This document shows positions 53,044 through 64,000 of a DNA stretch of 64,000 bases, piece after piece. Source of the DNA: Juglans regia. Lineage: Eukaryota > Streptophyta > Magnoliopsida > Fagales > Juglandaceae. The stretch spans positions 27,169,370 to 27,233,369 of the forward strand of contig NC_049904.1 of assembly GCF_001411555.2 (NCBI RefSeq), read 5' to 3'. Numbering within the stretch: position 1 is the first letter of the stretch; each line of letters starts with the position of its first letter. The notes beneath the pieces are model-generated. The model was given only the letters and a program-made list of their open reading frames with translations, had not been told where the DNA came from and did no database searches. The translations under genes and the position numbers were made by a program.

Positions 53044-54082
53044 ATCTCCACCATGCAACTAGACCGAGATACACAATTGCCTCGCACTGGTTTACTTTGG
53101 GAACGAGTTGATTGGCTCGACAACCACCTAATGTGGATTTGGAGAGTCGATAGGCTCCCTGACCACTTAAATGCGAGTTACTACCAACGAATACAACAAC
53201 AAAACAAGAACACCAACAACAATTTACACCAAGGGGCAGAAAATCCACTACTACCAACAAAAGCAAAAAAGGTCACAAAAATAAACACAAAAAATCAATC
53301 ATGGAAATATGCACTCTTCGCCAACAATAAACAATCTCTCAAGCAAACATTCACACAAATAAACAAACTTAAAATTGAGCTCTGTGCTCACATCTAATGT
53401 AGTCAAGTACATCTCCCGCTTATCTCTTCAAGCTGAGCTCTTCACCACTTAGCACAAAACAGACAAAAATCTAGGATCACACAGAAAACTAGTGACCAAT
53501 TTTTAAAATTTATTCTGCAGATTATTGACTTGAAAATTCTCAAGGCCTCCTAAGGCTTCAGAAGGGCATGGAGAAACACCCATACACTAACTAGTATGGA
53601 CCCTCAGTAGGGTAAAGGAAAACAAAAGCAAGCAGGCGCCCACGAGCCAGGGGTAAAAGACAGGTGCAGAGAATGCAAAGCTTTTAATTTCTCATGTGCC
53701 AGTACAAAAACAATTAGCGGGGTAACTGGAATGGATATTTGGATCCCCACAGTTTTAGTGAAGAGATAAAGTTAAGAAGGGATTCAGACTCCTAAAAAGA
53801 AAATGACCCGGGCTCCTAAGAGGGAGGTGACTCAGATTCCTAAAATGAGAGAGGCTCATACTCCTAAAAGGAAAATGTTTCTCAAGGAAATAACCTCTAT
53901 AAATACCTTATAGGAGGTAACAAACACTGAATTTGATTCACTTCTTCTTTACATATATTTATTCTTATATTGTGTTACTGACTTAAGCATCGGAGACTCC
54001 ACATTTATGGCAACCAGTGCCGCCCATTTATTGTCGCAGGTCATTCATACGGTTGGTGATGTGAAACAATACGTCCTTTACA

Positions 54083-54180
54083 ATACCAATTATGAATTAC
54101 ATAAAGATGTAACATAAGAAGTGAACCAGTTTAGATGGACCGATTTTCTGATTTGGCGAATTAATTAAAGAGGCATCAAG
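54083..54180 (-). repeat. Old flank of the gypsy insertion, shared with copy A
   Basis: ATACCAATTATGAATTACAT onward to TTAATTAAAGAGGCA is the reverse complement of 38323-38407. In copy A it joins directly to the proximal block; here it is at the far end of the gypsy element. It therefore marks one inversion breakpoint. Confidence 0.85.
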
Positions 54181-54184
54181 ACTG

Positions 54185-56400
54185 CTTCAATTAATTCGAC
54201 TAAAATTGCGTCGATGGTGGGAAATAATAAATTGGTCTTAAAATTGCGTCGATGGTGGGAAATAATAAATTGGTCTAAAAATTGCATCGATGGTGGGAAA
54301 TAATAAATTGCTTCAATTATCAGGTATTTATACAAGGCAAAAGGGAATAAAAGTGGTTACAAGTGCAATAGAGAAACAATAACAATTGTCTACAGTTCAT
54401 TTTAGAAGGTTATTTTTCTATAAATGTGCCTTAGCACTATCATCTATTCTAATATTCCCCCTCAAGTCTAATGGAGTGGATAGCACTTTGAGACTTGTTC
54501 AAAATCTGAAGAAGTGTTATGAAACCAGTGGCTTTGTAAAGACGTCTACTAGCTAATCTTGTGAACTGATGTAGGAAACATGGGGTGTGTTGGCAGCAAC
54601 TCAATCACGGACAAAATGGAAGTCAATGTCCATGTGTTTGGTTTTTGAGTGGTAAACTGGATTTGCAGCCAAATAGGTGGCCTCAATATTGTCACACCAT
54701 ATGGTTGGAGCCTTGGATAAAGGAATACCAAGTTCACAAATTACAATCTGAAGCCAGATCACCTCGGCACCAGTTGAAGCAAGAGAATTGTACTTAGCTT
54801 CCGTGCTTGATCGCGCAACTGTCCTCTGTTTTGTTTTAGCCCTAGGAGATGAGGTTTTTGCCAAGGAAGATACAAAGCCTCCAGTAGAATGACGATCATT
54901 TGGGCATCCTGCCCAGTTCGCATCAGAGTATGCATGCAAAGTAAATGGATAAGTGTTCGAGAAGAACAGGCCAAAATTGATGTGGCCTTGAGATACCAAA
55001 GTATTCTCTTGACGACAGTCCAATGGGTTTGTTTTGGTGACTGCATGAACTGACATACTTTGTTCATAGTAAAGGAGATGTCGGGTCTTGTGAATGAAAG
55101 ATATTGCAAACTCTTACTATGCTACGGAAGTGATGATCATCTTCATAGCTTGGAGAGTCAAACTTGGACAGTTTAATGGAAGTAGCCATGGGAGATGGCA
55201 TAGGCTTCGCATGAAGCATTTGGCTTTTGATGAGAAGGTCTTTGATGTATTTACATTAAGACAGTAGGAGACCATTCTTCAAGTAGTCCATTGCTAATCC
55301 AAGAAAAAAAGACATGGGGCCAAGATCTTTTACTGGAAAGGTCACTCCCAAAGCAGAGATAAATGAGTCAATGGCAGAAGAAATGGAGGATGCGATTACT
55401 ATACCATCTATGTAAATTAATAGGTAGATGCATTTATCACCAGGGTTAAAGATAAAAAAGGATGGATCGGCTTTGGAGGCTGTAAAGCCATAACTTACTA
55501 ACCATGAACTCAATTGGGCAAACCAAGCCCTTGGGACCTACTTAAGGCCGCAAATTGCTTTATGAAGTTGATATACATATAGGGGTGAATATGGTCAATA
55601 TACTTACATAAAGATAGTATCAGTTAGTGAGCCATGAAGGAAAGCGTTGTCGATATCAACCTGTTGCAGGGGCCATCCTCGAGCTACAGTGATGACAAGG
55701 ATCAAACGGATGGTGGGCGGCTTCGCAACAGGGTTGAATGTTTATCATAGTCAATCCTAGCTTGTTGATGGTAGACTTTGGCAACCAATCTGGCTTTCCT
55801 TCGTTCAATGGAACCGCCCGCCTTCAATTTTGTGCGGTAGACCCACATCAATCCAAGAATGTTAGAAGAGGGATTGGGTGGAACTAAAGTCCAGGTATGG
55901 TTCTGGATTAGGGAAAAACTCTTTGGACATTGCATCACGCCAGTTGGGAAATTTATAGGCCATGGAGAAGCTTGTTGGGTTATCTGGTGTAGTAACAGTG
56001 GTGTTGAAACAATTTCGCGACGGATACGACATAGTACCATATGTGGCAATTCGAGGACGAGAAAAGTGTGTGTGAGCACGTGTAATGATAGGGGAACAAG
56101 GAGGGACTAAGGCAGAAGCTGGATGTGAGATATAGGAGGGGTGGGGAGGAGTAGCACGAATCGGAGAGGAATCACAAATAACAAGGAATGAAGAAGACTT
56201 GGAGGGAGTTGGGTGTGTTGAAGAAGACGAGTTGGATGGGCTGGGCCCTAGGCCAAGAATGGATGACGAGAAGAGAGGAAGGTGGGCCTAAGGTATGGTC
56301 TGAGAGGATAAAGGAGGGATGGGCAGAGAACTTGAATATTCAGATGAATCCATCTCCGATCTAATCTTTTATCTAGTGTGAGAGGCGTTCAGATGCATTG
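54185..56400 (-). mobile_element. Ty1/copia element, copy B: 3' LTR, RNase H, reverse transcriptase, decayed
   Basis: On the minus strand: a linker region with FPNWRDAM-like motif (about 55960), RT start (HTWTLVPPNPSSN, WVYRTKLKAGGSIERRKARL; 55770-55930), RT middle with YIDGIV in place of the usual YVDD/YIDD (about 55410; a mutated active site), RNase H ([32 protein letters not shown]), and the end TKHMDIDFHFVRD. A polypurine tract GACTTGAGGGGGA (complement at about 54459-54471) precedes an LTR that begins about 54458 and runs down to about 54190. The upstream LTR was not found; stops and indels make it non-functional. It parallels copy A at 39547-40620. Confidence 0.85.
54202..54312 (+). repeat. 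Three tandem ~37-bp units in the copia LTR
   Basis: The unit AAAATTGCGTCGATGGTGGG followed by AAATAATAAATTGGTCT occurs three times (from 54202, 54240 and 54277), with one G/A difference and a changed end in the third. In plant copia LTRs such repeats often lie in the U3 promoter part. Confidence 0.85.
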
Positions 56401-57300
56401 GAGGCTGGTTTGGTGGTTGATGGAACTAGGTGACAAATCTTCAGATGAGTATTCAGATGCATTTTGATTTGGTGGCTGACGAAACTGAGCAACGAATCTG
56501 ATTGTGAGGGGCGTTCGACTGGGTTAAGGCATCTGTTGAGTTTCTGAATAAATGTTGATTATCTAGTGTGATGACTCTTATATGAATTGTGTGGAATGGC
56601 TGACGTGACATATTATTATTGGAGGCTGGTAATCCATTTGAAACAAACGGATCGGTACAAAGCATTTTTGTAAATATAATAATATGTAATACTAATGTAT
56701 ATACTATAAACACTAAAATGCATAATAACATGTAATACTAAATTACTAATGGATAATATAATTTCACTTCTTAGCAAACTCTCGATCAATGCAAGCGAGT
56801 GATTTTACAAAATAAAATTATCAATCTGTTATAACGATCCAAATACTCTTCCAAAACCAATGTTTTTTTCATTACTCCATTTTCATTCACATTTCATTTA
56901 TGCTAATCAATAAAATTACTTAAAATATATTGTACTGTTGGATATAATTATACACATAAGATTTATAATAAATAGTAGCATCATTCTGCATAAAATAAAA
57001 TTGGATATAAATATAGACATAAGATTTATGTTCTGTTTCTGTTAAATGACTAATGAATATTAGCAATTAGCATTTTGGTTGTAACAATAAATATTTCTGT
57101 TAGCAATTGAATATTAGCAATTATGTTCTGTTTCTGTTATATGAATATGAATATTAAAAATTATGTTATGTTATATTAGCAATTATGTTATGTTTTTGGG
57201 ATTGTTGGTATGATTTTAATTTAATTTAGTTAGGGCTATGCAACTTTTTTGGGAATGTTGGTATGATTTAATTACTTTTGGGACTATTTGGGAATGTAGG
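56401..57300. other. Spacer between copia copy B and the 57301 element
   Basis: Imperfect direct repeats around 56375-56530 (GCGTTCAGATGCATTGGAGG-like; GGTGGCTGACGAAACTGA). Several TTATGTTCTGTTTCTGTTA units at 57020-57190. No gene. Confidence 0.5.
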
Positions 57301-59793
57301 TGTAACACTCCATTCCTGTAGGTTAGGAGTGTCACGTATTTTTCATAAAAATAAACCCGGCAAGAGATCTCATATTTCATAAATGAAATTAGAAATTTAT
57401 TTTGTAGAAAAAAATGTCTAATAAAACGTCTTCCAAAAACAGTAAATGAATAATCTAAATAAAATTTATGTCATAAAAGTAATTTTATTCTAGGAGGTCT
57501 GAAACTAAATCAACTGCTTCTTCTAATTCTAGCATGTCTGCTCGTATTCATCATCCTCACCTGGGTGGTTAAAAACATGAAAATAAACTATAATGAGTCG
57601 AAGACTCAGTAAGAAATTCATCACAACATAAATATAATAGACATAAAATTTTCATAAAAGTTTTCATGTTGAGAGTTTAAATTCATGAATATTCATACTG
57701 ATGTTTATGCTATACATGACTAATTTATCTGAATTAACTGACTGATCCGACTGGACAACACACTTAACCCTGTGTGTGAGGTTGTACACCGGCCCCACGT
57801 CCCACTGCCGAGAGGGGAGCTGCTGATAGTATTCTGGCATACTATGGTGGACCACGCTTGAGTCTGTGGCTTGCACATCCACCTTGAAACTGCATTGGTA
57901 CCATGCATCTGAGTGGTCATCTGATTAACTGATCTGATCTTATCTTACACTTGAATTTAAGATAGCTTACATATCTTATACACATGAGATGCATGACATA
58001 ATACATACATAATTAAAATTTCTGAATTTGAACATGATACGGAATGACATGATCGTATGTTATACTAGATGACATGTTTACATATGATATGAGTGGTGCA
58101 TAAATAATGGATGTCAATGAACTAGCTTGAATAATACTAATATATAAGCTGAATTGTGATGATCATAATTTATGATCAAATTACTTACCTCGCAGCGCTA
58201 TTTCCTGAATTTTACTCCATAGCCCGTCACCTATATCAAGTATTAAACGTCACTAAATCTGTCTAGAAAAACATGTCCTAATATCTCACTTAATTTAAAT
58301 TCATACCATAGAATATAACGAATAAATATTTTGTTTAATATAAAATCAATGAATGTTTATATCTTAAATTATTTAAATACTAATAACATATTTTAATTTT
58401 GTAGGAAATTGTATTGTATTTAAATATATTAACTCACAGTGGAAACTCATTTCATAAAAATAGATTTACTCCATTTAAAGCATTCAAAATAAATTTAAAC
58501 TCTTTATTATAAAATTTAATAAACTTTCACTATAAAATTTAATAATTAAAAACATAGATCATTTTATGTAAATCATAGGATTTTTGGATTAACATAATTA
58601 TTCAAATAACACCAGCCCACTTAAATATTAACCAAGTCCAATAAAAAATCAACTCAATCTAACTTACAAACATCTAGAAAGACCAACACTTTGTAAAAAA
58701 AACAAGTCCAAAATACTATGACAGGGGATAAGTTTTAAGCCCAACATTGGTTGCCATGTGTTAAAGGATATGCAGGTAATTAAAGTTAAAGATTACCTGT
58801 AAAAGAAAACAAGTCCAAAATACTATGGCAGGGGATAAGTTTTAAGCCCAACGTTTGTTGACATGTGTTAAAGGATATGCAGGTAATTAAAGTTAAAGAT
58901 TACCCTTATGTAATACTAAGGTTGCAGAGTAACAATTCGTAATGAGAGAAAAGTAGTTTTAAAATGGCAATCTTGTAATTATAGGAACATAGGTTTGCAC
59001 TTTGCTGAAGACCTAAAGGCTAAAAGAATTTGTAATTACAGCAACTTACTTTTTCTGAAAACTAAAGACAAATAAGGAAACTTTAACCATTCTAGAAATA
59101 GTGCGACAATGCTCACCTAGTAGAAGAGGCACCGTCTGAACAAAGGCACAATGCGATAAAGCTGAGTATCGATTGTGGGTGGTGTGGCTGAAGAGCACTG
59201 TGAGAGAGAGAGAGAGAGAGAGAGAGACTATTGGATGCTGTCAAACAGAAACAACAGAGGGATGGAGTTTTGAAACAGAGAACTTATGGAGAGGAAGAGA
59301 CGATACTGGTGGAGCACTGAGGGAGGCCTCTTAAAACGTCCTTGAAGGTAAAAATGATGAATGTCAATTCTGAGCAAGATGGAGAGCAAATTAGACTTGC
59401 GTGAGTAGTTGTGTGATACTTGATGCTTTTCTGTGATTGAAAAATTACAGACAGGGAAGGAACAAATAGAGAAACCATCTTGAATGTGATCCATTCAAAG
59501 TACTTTAGGAAGTTTGCTAGAGGAAGACTCGGTCTGTCACCGAAAATAGAGGAATAATGAAGGGGGTGACTTGAAGTGTAGAGAGGTTTAATGTAAAATG
59601 GGTTTTGGTGTAGATAAAACTGACTAGGAAAATCTGGTAAATCACTAGAGATTCAGTCTAGCGTTTACATCCGATAAAACTTAATAATGAGTCTGGATTT
59701 AAAAATAATAATAATAACAATAATAATAATAATAATAAAATAATAACTAAAAGATTTATTAATAAATCTCAAATATAAGTTTAGTATGTTACA
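57301..59793. mobile_element. 2.5 kb element with LTR-like ends (possible very long solo LTR)
   Basis: Starts TGTAACACTCC and ends GTATGTTACA, so the ends are the inverted TGTAACA/TGTTACA pair. Five-base flanks are GTAGG (57296-57300) and GTAGA (59794-59798), a near-match. No gag/pol. Contains a ~100-bp tandem duplication (58695-58904), a (GA)n tract (59199-59226) and an (AAT)n tract (59705-59745). A solo long LTR is my preferred reading; a non-autonomous element is the alternative. Confidence 0.6.
58695..58904 (+). repeat. ~100-bp tandem duplication
   Basis: Two units share ACAAGTCCAAAATACTATG, CAGGGGATAAGTTTTAAGCC and AAGGATATGCAGGTAATTAA in the same order with few mismatches (58695-58798; 58804-58904). 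Confidence 0.85.
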
Positions 59794-60009
59794 GTAGATC
59801 CAGTTTGTGTTTTTGAGACTTTTTTGTATGAATGTTTTGAATGACTAACCTGAACATGTAGGGTTGCTTTAAATCACTAAAACAACTCCAAGTTGAGTTA
59901 ATAATCACTCAAACAGCCCAAGTTGAGTTAATATTTTTGTATTGTGTTTTTGGGATTGTCCTAACCATACTATTTTATTTGTTTGTTGTGTTCTAGTTCT
60001 TAAACCATT

Positions 60010-62170
60010 AATATAGAAGGCACAAGCACTCCTACATCCACAGTTGGTACTTGTCTTGGCATCCCATCTCCAGAACAGCCTATTGATACTCTCAATCCCA
60101 TAGTCGAAGAGTCTAGCGGACCAATAGACTCTTCAATAGGCACTCCTAGTGCCTTCTGTTCTAACCCTCACCCTTTACTTGATAGTAGAAATTTTAAGAA
60201 TATGTATGAACTATGAGGTATGGGCCCACTTCACAAGAGTATCCGATTGTGATCTCGAATAGTCTATAGCTATTTGTAACCATTGTAGGAAGCAATGGAA
60301 ATGACATCCCAAAAGGCAAGGCACTTCGACCATGAAAGCACACATCCAATTTTGCCCCAAAAATCGTAAAAATAAGTTGAAAAATAGTAATACATTCTTG
60401 GTCCCAAAAGCAAGAAATGAAGGAATGGAAGGGGAAAAGAGCTTAGGGATGACCAAGTATAATGAGAAAAAAATCCGGGCTGCCCTTGCTAGGATGGTAA
60501 TAGTAAATGGGTTATCCTTTAGGATTGTTGAGGGCCAAGGGTTTTGGAAATACATTAAATCCCTTGATCCTAGGTTTCCTATTCCTTCTCGATTTATCGT
60601 AATGCATGACTGTACGAGGTTATTTTTAAGAGAGGGGGATTGTTTGAAGAAAATGTTTTTAACCATCAAACAAATAATGTGCCTGACCACCGACATTTAG
60701 ACTTCTATCCAAAATATTAATTACATGTGTGTGACTGCTCACTTTATTGATAATAGTTGAAAGTTTCATAAGCAGATCATTTCATTTGTTCGGATTAGCG
60801 ACCACATAGGAGCAACAATTGAGAGGGAGTTGGAGGAGTGTATGCTTGATTAAGGCATTGACAAAATCCAAACAATTACGGTGGACAATGCTACCTCTAA
60901 CAACTTCGATATTGATTGGTTGAGAACAAGGGAAATAGGAAGTGAGGATTATGTTGCAACGCACGAGTTTATTCACATGAGCTATACGACATACATCTTA
61001 AACCTTGTTGGAGTGAAGATTTGAAAGATGTTGATGACTCGATCATAAGGGTCCGAAATTTGATTAAGTATGTGAAGTCTTCTCCCCAAAGACTTGCCAC
61101 TTTCAAGTCTTGTGTTGATAGGTCAAAAGTTTCATGTTCTAGTTTCTTATGTCTTGATGTGCCTACTAGATGAAACTCGACTTTTCTTGTGTTGGACGTG
61201 GTTGAGAAGTATCAAAAAGTCTTCCAACTTTTACTTGATGAGGATCCCTACTCACAAGTATATTTTTCTGAGAATGGGCATGGGAAAAAGAGTCTAGGAA
61301 CTCCTGGGGCTAATGATTGGGATACCATAAGAAACTTTTCAAAGTTTCTTCATGTGTTTTATAACGTCACATTGCGTATTTCTAGTACACTATATGTTAT
61401 ATCAAATTTGTATTTTCAAGAACTTATTAATATTCATAAAAACTTTAATGCTTTTTATGACAATAGTAATCAACGCTTGAATTCAATGGTTTTGAGATTG
61501 AAGACAAAGTATAATAAATATTTAGGTGATCTTGAAAAAATAAATCGATTGTTATTTATTGCTGTCATTCTTGATCCACGGTACAAATTAGTTATTCAAA
61601 CATATTGGTTTAACAAAACATTGGGCAATGAGAGGGGTGAGGAATTTGTTGCACTCCTCAAGAGGGATATGGAATATTTGTATGAACAATATGTAGAGTT
61701 TGGTGGTGGGCTAACTGGGTATAAGTCAATTTGGAGTGGTAAAGGTAGTGCCTCAATAAGGAGGAGTAGTAGTACCTGTACAATTGATGATCCCTTAGAC
61801 TTTTTGATAACCTACCAAAAGAGCGGAAATCAACATCATTGATGGATTGTAACTCGGAGCTAGAGCGACATTTATTGGAGGATGTTGAGATTCCTATAGA
61901 GAATTTTAAAATTTTTAATGTGGTGGAAAGTCAACTCTACCAAATATCTGGTTTTTGCTCTAATGGCAAGAAATATCTTTGCCATTCCGATCACCATCGT
62001 TACATCTGAGTCGGCATTTAGCACAAGAGACCATGTCTTGGATCCATTTAGGAGTTCTTTGGCTCCTAGAACTATAGCGGCTCTTGTGTGTGCGCAAAAC
62101 TAGTTGAAGTCACTCCTATATGCTTGAGTCAAAATTATTCGGATACCATTGATTATGCGGAGAGCTATAA
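60010..62170 (+). pseudogene. hAT transposase pseudogene 2 (RICESLEEPER-like)
   Basis: Order of remains: zf-BED piece (CNHCRKQWK.., MKAHIQFCPKN; 60270-60370), KIRAALARMVIVNGLSFRIV (about 60472), RFIVMHDC, a region with ITVDNATSN (about 60880), an open stretch 61189-61840 (MLDVVEKYQKVFQLLLDEDP, GTPGANDWDTIRNFSKFLH, NKYLGDLEKINRLLFIAVIL, DPRYKL), and the C-terminal hAT dimerisation motif (WWKVNSTKYLVFALMARNIF, SESAFSTRDHVLDPFRSSL; 61918-62103). Stops at about 60699, 60854, 61022 and 61840, and several frameshifts, make it non-functional. It is diverged from the copy at 41320. Terminal repeats were not located. Confidence 0.88.
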
Positions 62171-63360
62171 GTTAGACTCAGGTAATGTATTTAAAGATTT
62201 CTTAAGTTGTTATATATGTTAATTTTGATATTTTGTGATACTAACCTCCTATACTTTAACATCTTAATGTAGAATTAACCACTTGTATGGCCAGCTTACT
62301 TCTTGAAGATGATTGACAATTTGACAAATTGAGGTTTGAGTTACTATCCAATAATCCTTTAATTTATTTTATATATGAATCTATCTTTAGGAAGTCTGTA
62401 ATTTTAGGAAGTCTGTAGTTTTAGGAAGTTTTGGTTATTACTTATCATTTCCTATTATTTTTCAAGGGATTATTGAAACTTTGTGTTATAGAGATTTGTG
62501 CATTTTAAACCTATGGTTCAAAATCCCAAATCTTTTAGTGTGTATGGTTTGGGTATTTCTCAAGTGACAAAAAATGAGGTGGGCAATTATGAGTCTTTCC
62601 TTTTAAAATGGATAAGATCTAAAGATTCTGAGTAAGGATTTTACCTTTATTTATTTATTTATTTATTTTTACAGCTTTCCATTGTTTGCTATTTTCTTGG
62701 AATTTTACCGAGTTGTTAAAGCTGTTCTTATTAGTAAGGCTGTTGATTAATTAGGTTTGTTGGAATTGGAAATAGAAATTTGAACGATCTTTCTCATCAA
62801 TTAGAGACTTCATCGCAGCATTAATTCCTATTTTTCCCACCTTGTTTAGATCGCCATTTGTTGCATCTCTGATTTTATGGTTTTCAGATATTTCTCATGG
62901 TCTAACTGAACCATTGCCTTTTCGTTCATCAATAGGTCAGCAATCCACAAGAGTCCAAATTTTGAGTTGTGGAGCAAATCACCATTGAATTCTTCACATG
63001 CTTCACCAAGTTTGGAAATTTGTAACATTTACTTTATTGTTGTTGGCAACATTTGTTGGGCATTTAAAGTTTGCAATTTAATTTATTTTGATGCATTTGG
63101 AAGTCTGTAATTTTTTGTTATTGCCTTAATAGGAACATTTAATTTGGTTTGCAGTTAGCACTTAGAAAATGTTGAATTTCTTTTTATTTTTTAATTTTTA
63201 ATTTTGATAGCATGTTACTATATTATTTGTTTTTAGTTAGTTGTATTTTTTGTTATAACCAAAAGTGAATTATTTCGTTTAGATTGTAATTTTTGAAAAT
63301 TTGAAATTTGGAAACCCACACAGTTTTTTTTTTATTTTTTATTTTTATTTTTTATTTAAA
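62171..63360. other. Spacer after hAT pseudogene 2
   Basis: AT-rich with (TTTA)n at 62648-62672. No recognised gene; the short frames at 62846-63028 have no domain. A GGAAGTCTGTA(A/G)TTTT unit is repeated near 62393-62425 and 63100. Confidence 0.5.
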
Positions 63361-63379
63361 GTAGGCCAAATATGAAGTT

Positions 63380-64000
63380 AAAAAAAGATTAAAAAAAAGG
63401 TCCAAAATCTGATTCCGCTCTGACAAGTCGAAGTCGGAGGTTGGCCATTCCAACTCTGATCCGGGTAGTGCTCAACCCTAACCCTATTCGCCACCCCTAT
63501 AGGCAATGGAAATAAAGATAAAAAATAGGTCGGAAGATTAGATAAAGTGCTCGTGATCACTGTGAGCCACCCCTTTCGATAGATACAGCCATTTCCACCC
63601 AACTAACTTCTCTCCACGTTCTCAATAACCCTGTCGTAAATAGCTCTAGCTTTAAAAGTTGTCCCAATAGGATGCCCCAATATTTCATAGGCAGAAAAGA
63701 TACTTTACAACCCAAGAGATCTACTAGGCTATTGATTCTAGTCACCACACCCACCACCATCATCTTAGATTTACCAAGGTTTACCTTAAACCTCGACACG
63801 GCTTCGAAACATAAAATGAGTGCTCATAAAGCTTGAATTTAGCCCAAATCCGCTTCACAAAAGAGAAATCTATCATCTGTAAATAAAAGATGTGAGATCA
63901 TGATAGATCCATTAGTACCATTATCCACCGAAAATCTTGCTAAAAAACTACCATCAACAGCTGCCTTCACCATCCTGCCAAGTGTCTCCATAACAATAAC
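63380..64000 (-). mobile_element. LINE ORF2 fragment, reverse-transcriptase 3' half, continues past the window
   Basis: Minus-strand frames read RT motifs from the window end downward: METLGRMVKAAVDGSFLARF, SHLLFTDDRFLF (the position of the FADD active-site box, altered to FTDD), SRFKVNLGKSKMMVVG, LLGCKVSFLPMKYWGI, and GRLT-like then [20 protein letters not shown]. Stops and a frameshift interrupt it (about 63840, 63600). This is the non-LTR retrotransposon class whose zf-RVT tail also lies in the PFP intron, but it need not be the same family. Confidence 0.82.

Larger units (their letters stand above)
51123..54082 (+). mobile_element. Non-autonomous Ty3/gypsy LTR retrotransposon, complete borders, 2.96 kb
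   Basis: Left LTR 51123-51470, right LTR 53727-54082, both starting TG(T/G)AATGGATATTTGG; the right ends CCTTTACA. ATACC flanks both sides (51118-51122, 54083-54087). A primer-binding-like TGACACCAGCTGTGGGA follows the left LTR. Inside are a broken gag and a 26-bp minisatellite, with no pol. A purine stretch AGCGGGGTAA before the right LTR is the likely polypurine tract. It would have depended on another element's enzymes. Confidence 0.9.

Noticed and set aside
52679..53266. 195-aa minus-strand frame
   Set aside because: It is the reverse reading of the 26-bp minisatellite in the gypsy element.
57664..57920. Two overlapping minus-strand frames in the 57301 element
   Set aside because: Small, without domain, in a non-coding LTR-like element.

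Overview
This is a 64 kb piece of plant nuclear DNA, almost certainly from a eudicot. It is AT-rich, its genes carry GT-AG introns, and it is packed with plant transposon classes (MULE, hAT, Ty1/copia, Ty3/gypsy, LINE, MITEs). Its low-copy genes resemble those of woody eudicots; a Fagales tree (walnut/hickory-like) is my guess, not something the sequence proves.

Layout. 1-1135: AT-rich spacer. 1145-10663: one ~9.5 kb Mutator-like element with imperfect terminal inverted repeats and a 9-bp target-site duplication (8/9 match). It carries an intact-looking six-exon FAR1/MURA-type transposase on + and, convergent to it, a GRF zinc-finger / coiled-coil / membrane-anchor gene on -. That layout recalls mudrA/mudrB of maize MuDR. 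10673-12800: spacer with MITEs. 12805-20621: a complete 16-exon gene for the catalytic beta subunit of PPi-dependent phosphofructokinase (PFP), with a decayed LINE in intron 3. 21000-31600: a gene desert of AT-rich spacer, MITEs and microsatellites. 31804-32841: an intronless basic, low-complexity plant protein of unknown function. 34987-36172: an internally deleted, frameshifted AAA-ATPase pseudogene. 36653-40770 and 48079-56400: two copies of a nested-transposon block, containing a coiled-coil exon, a non-autonomous gypsy element and a copia element. Part of the block is inverted between the copies. 41090-44190: a hAT pseudogene split by a solo LTR. 44190-47300: MITE-rich spacer. 47332-47477: a lone first exon of a PUX4-like UBX (p97/CDC48 adaptor) gene. 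57301-59793: a 2.5 kb element with LTR-like ends. 60010-62170: a second hAT pseudogene. 63400-64000: the 3' part of a LINE on -.

Only PFP-beta and the 31804 gene look like ordinary functional host genes; the MULE transposase also looks intact. The most unusual signals are the MULE's two-gene convergent design, the duplicated coiled-coil exon that sits behind a phase-2 splice acceptor downstream of phase-2 exons of two unrelated genes (in one copy it gives an uninterrupted predicted 176-aa chimera), and a ~3.1 kb inversion containing a gypsy insertion that distinguishes the two duplicated blocks.
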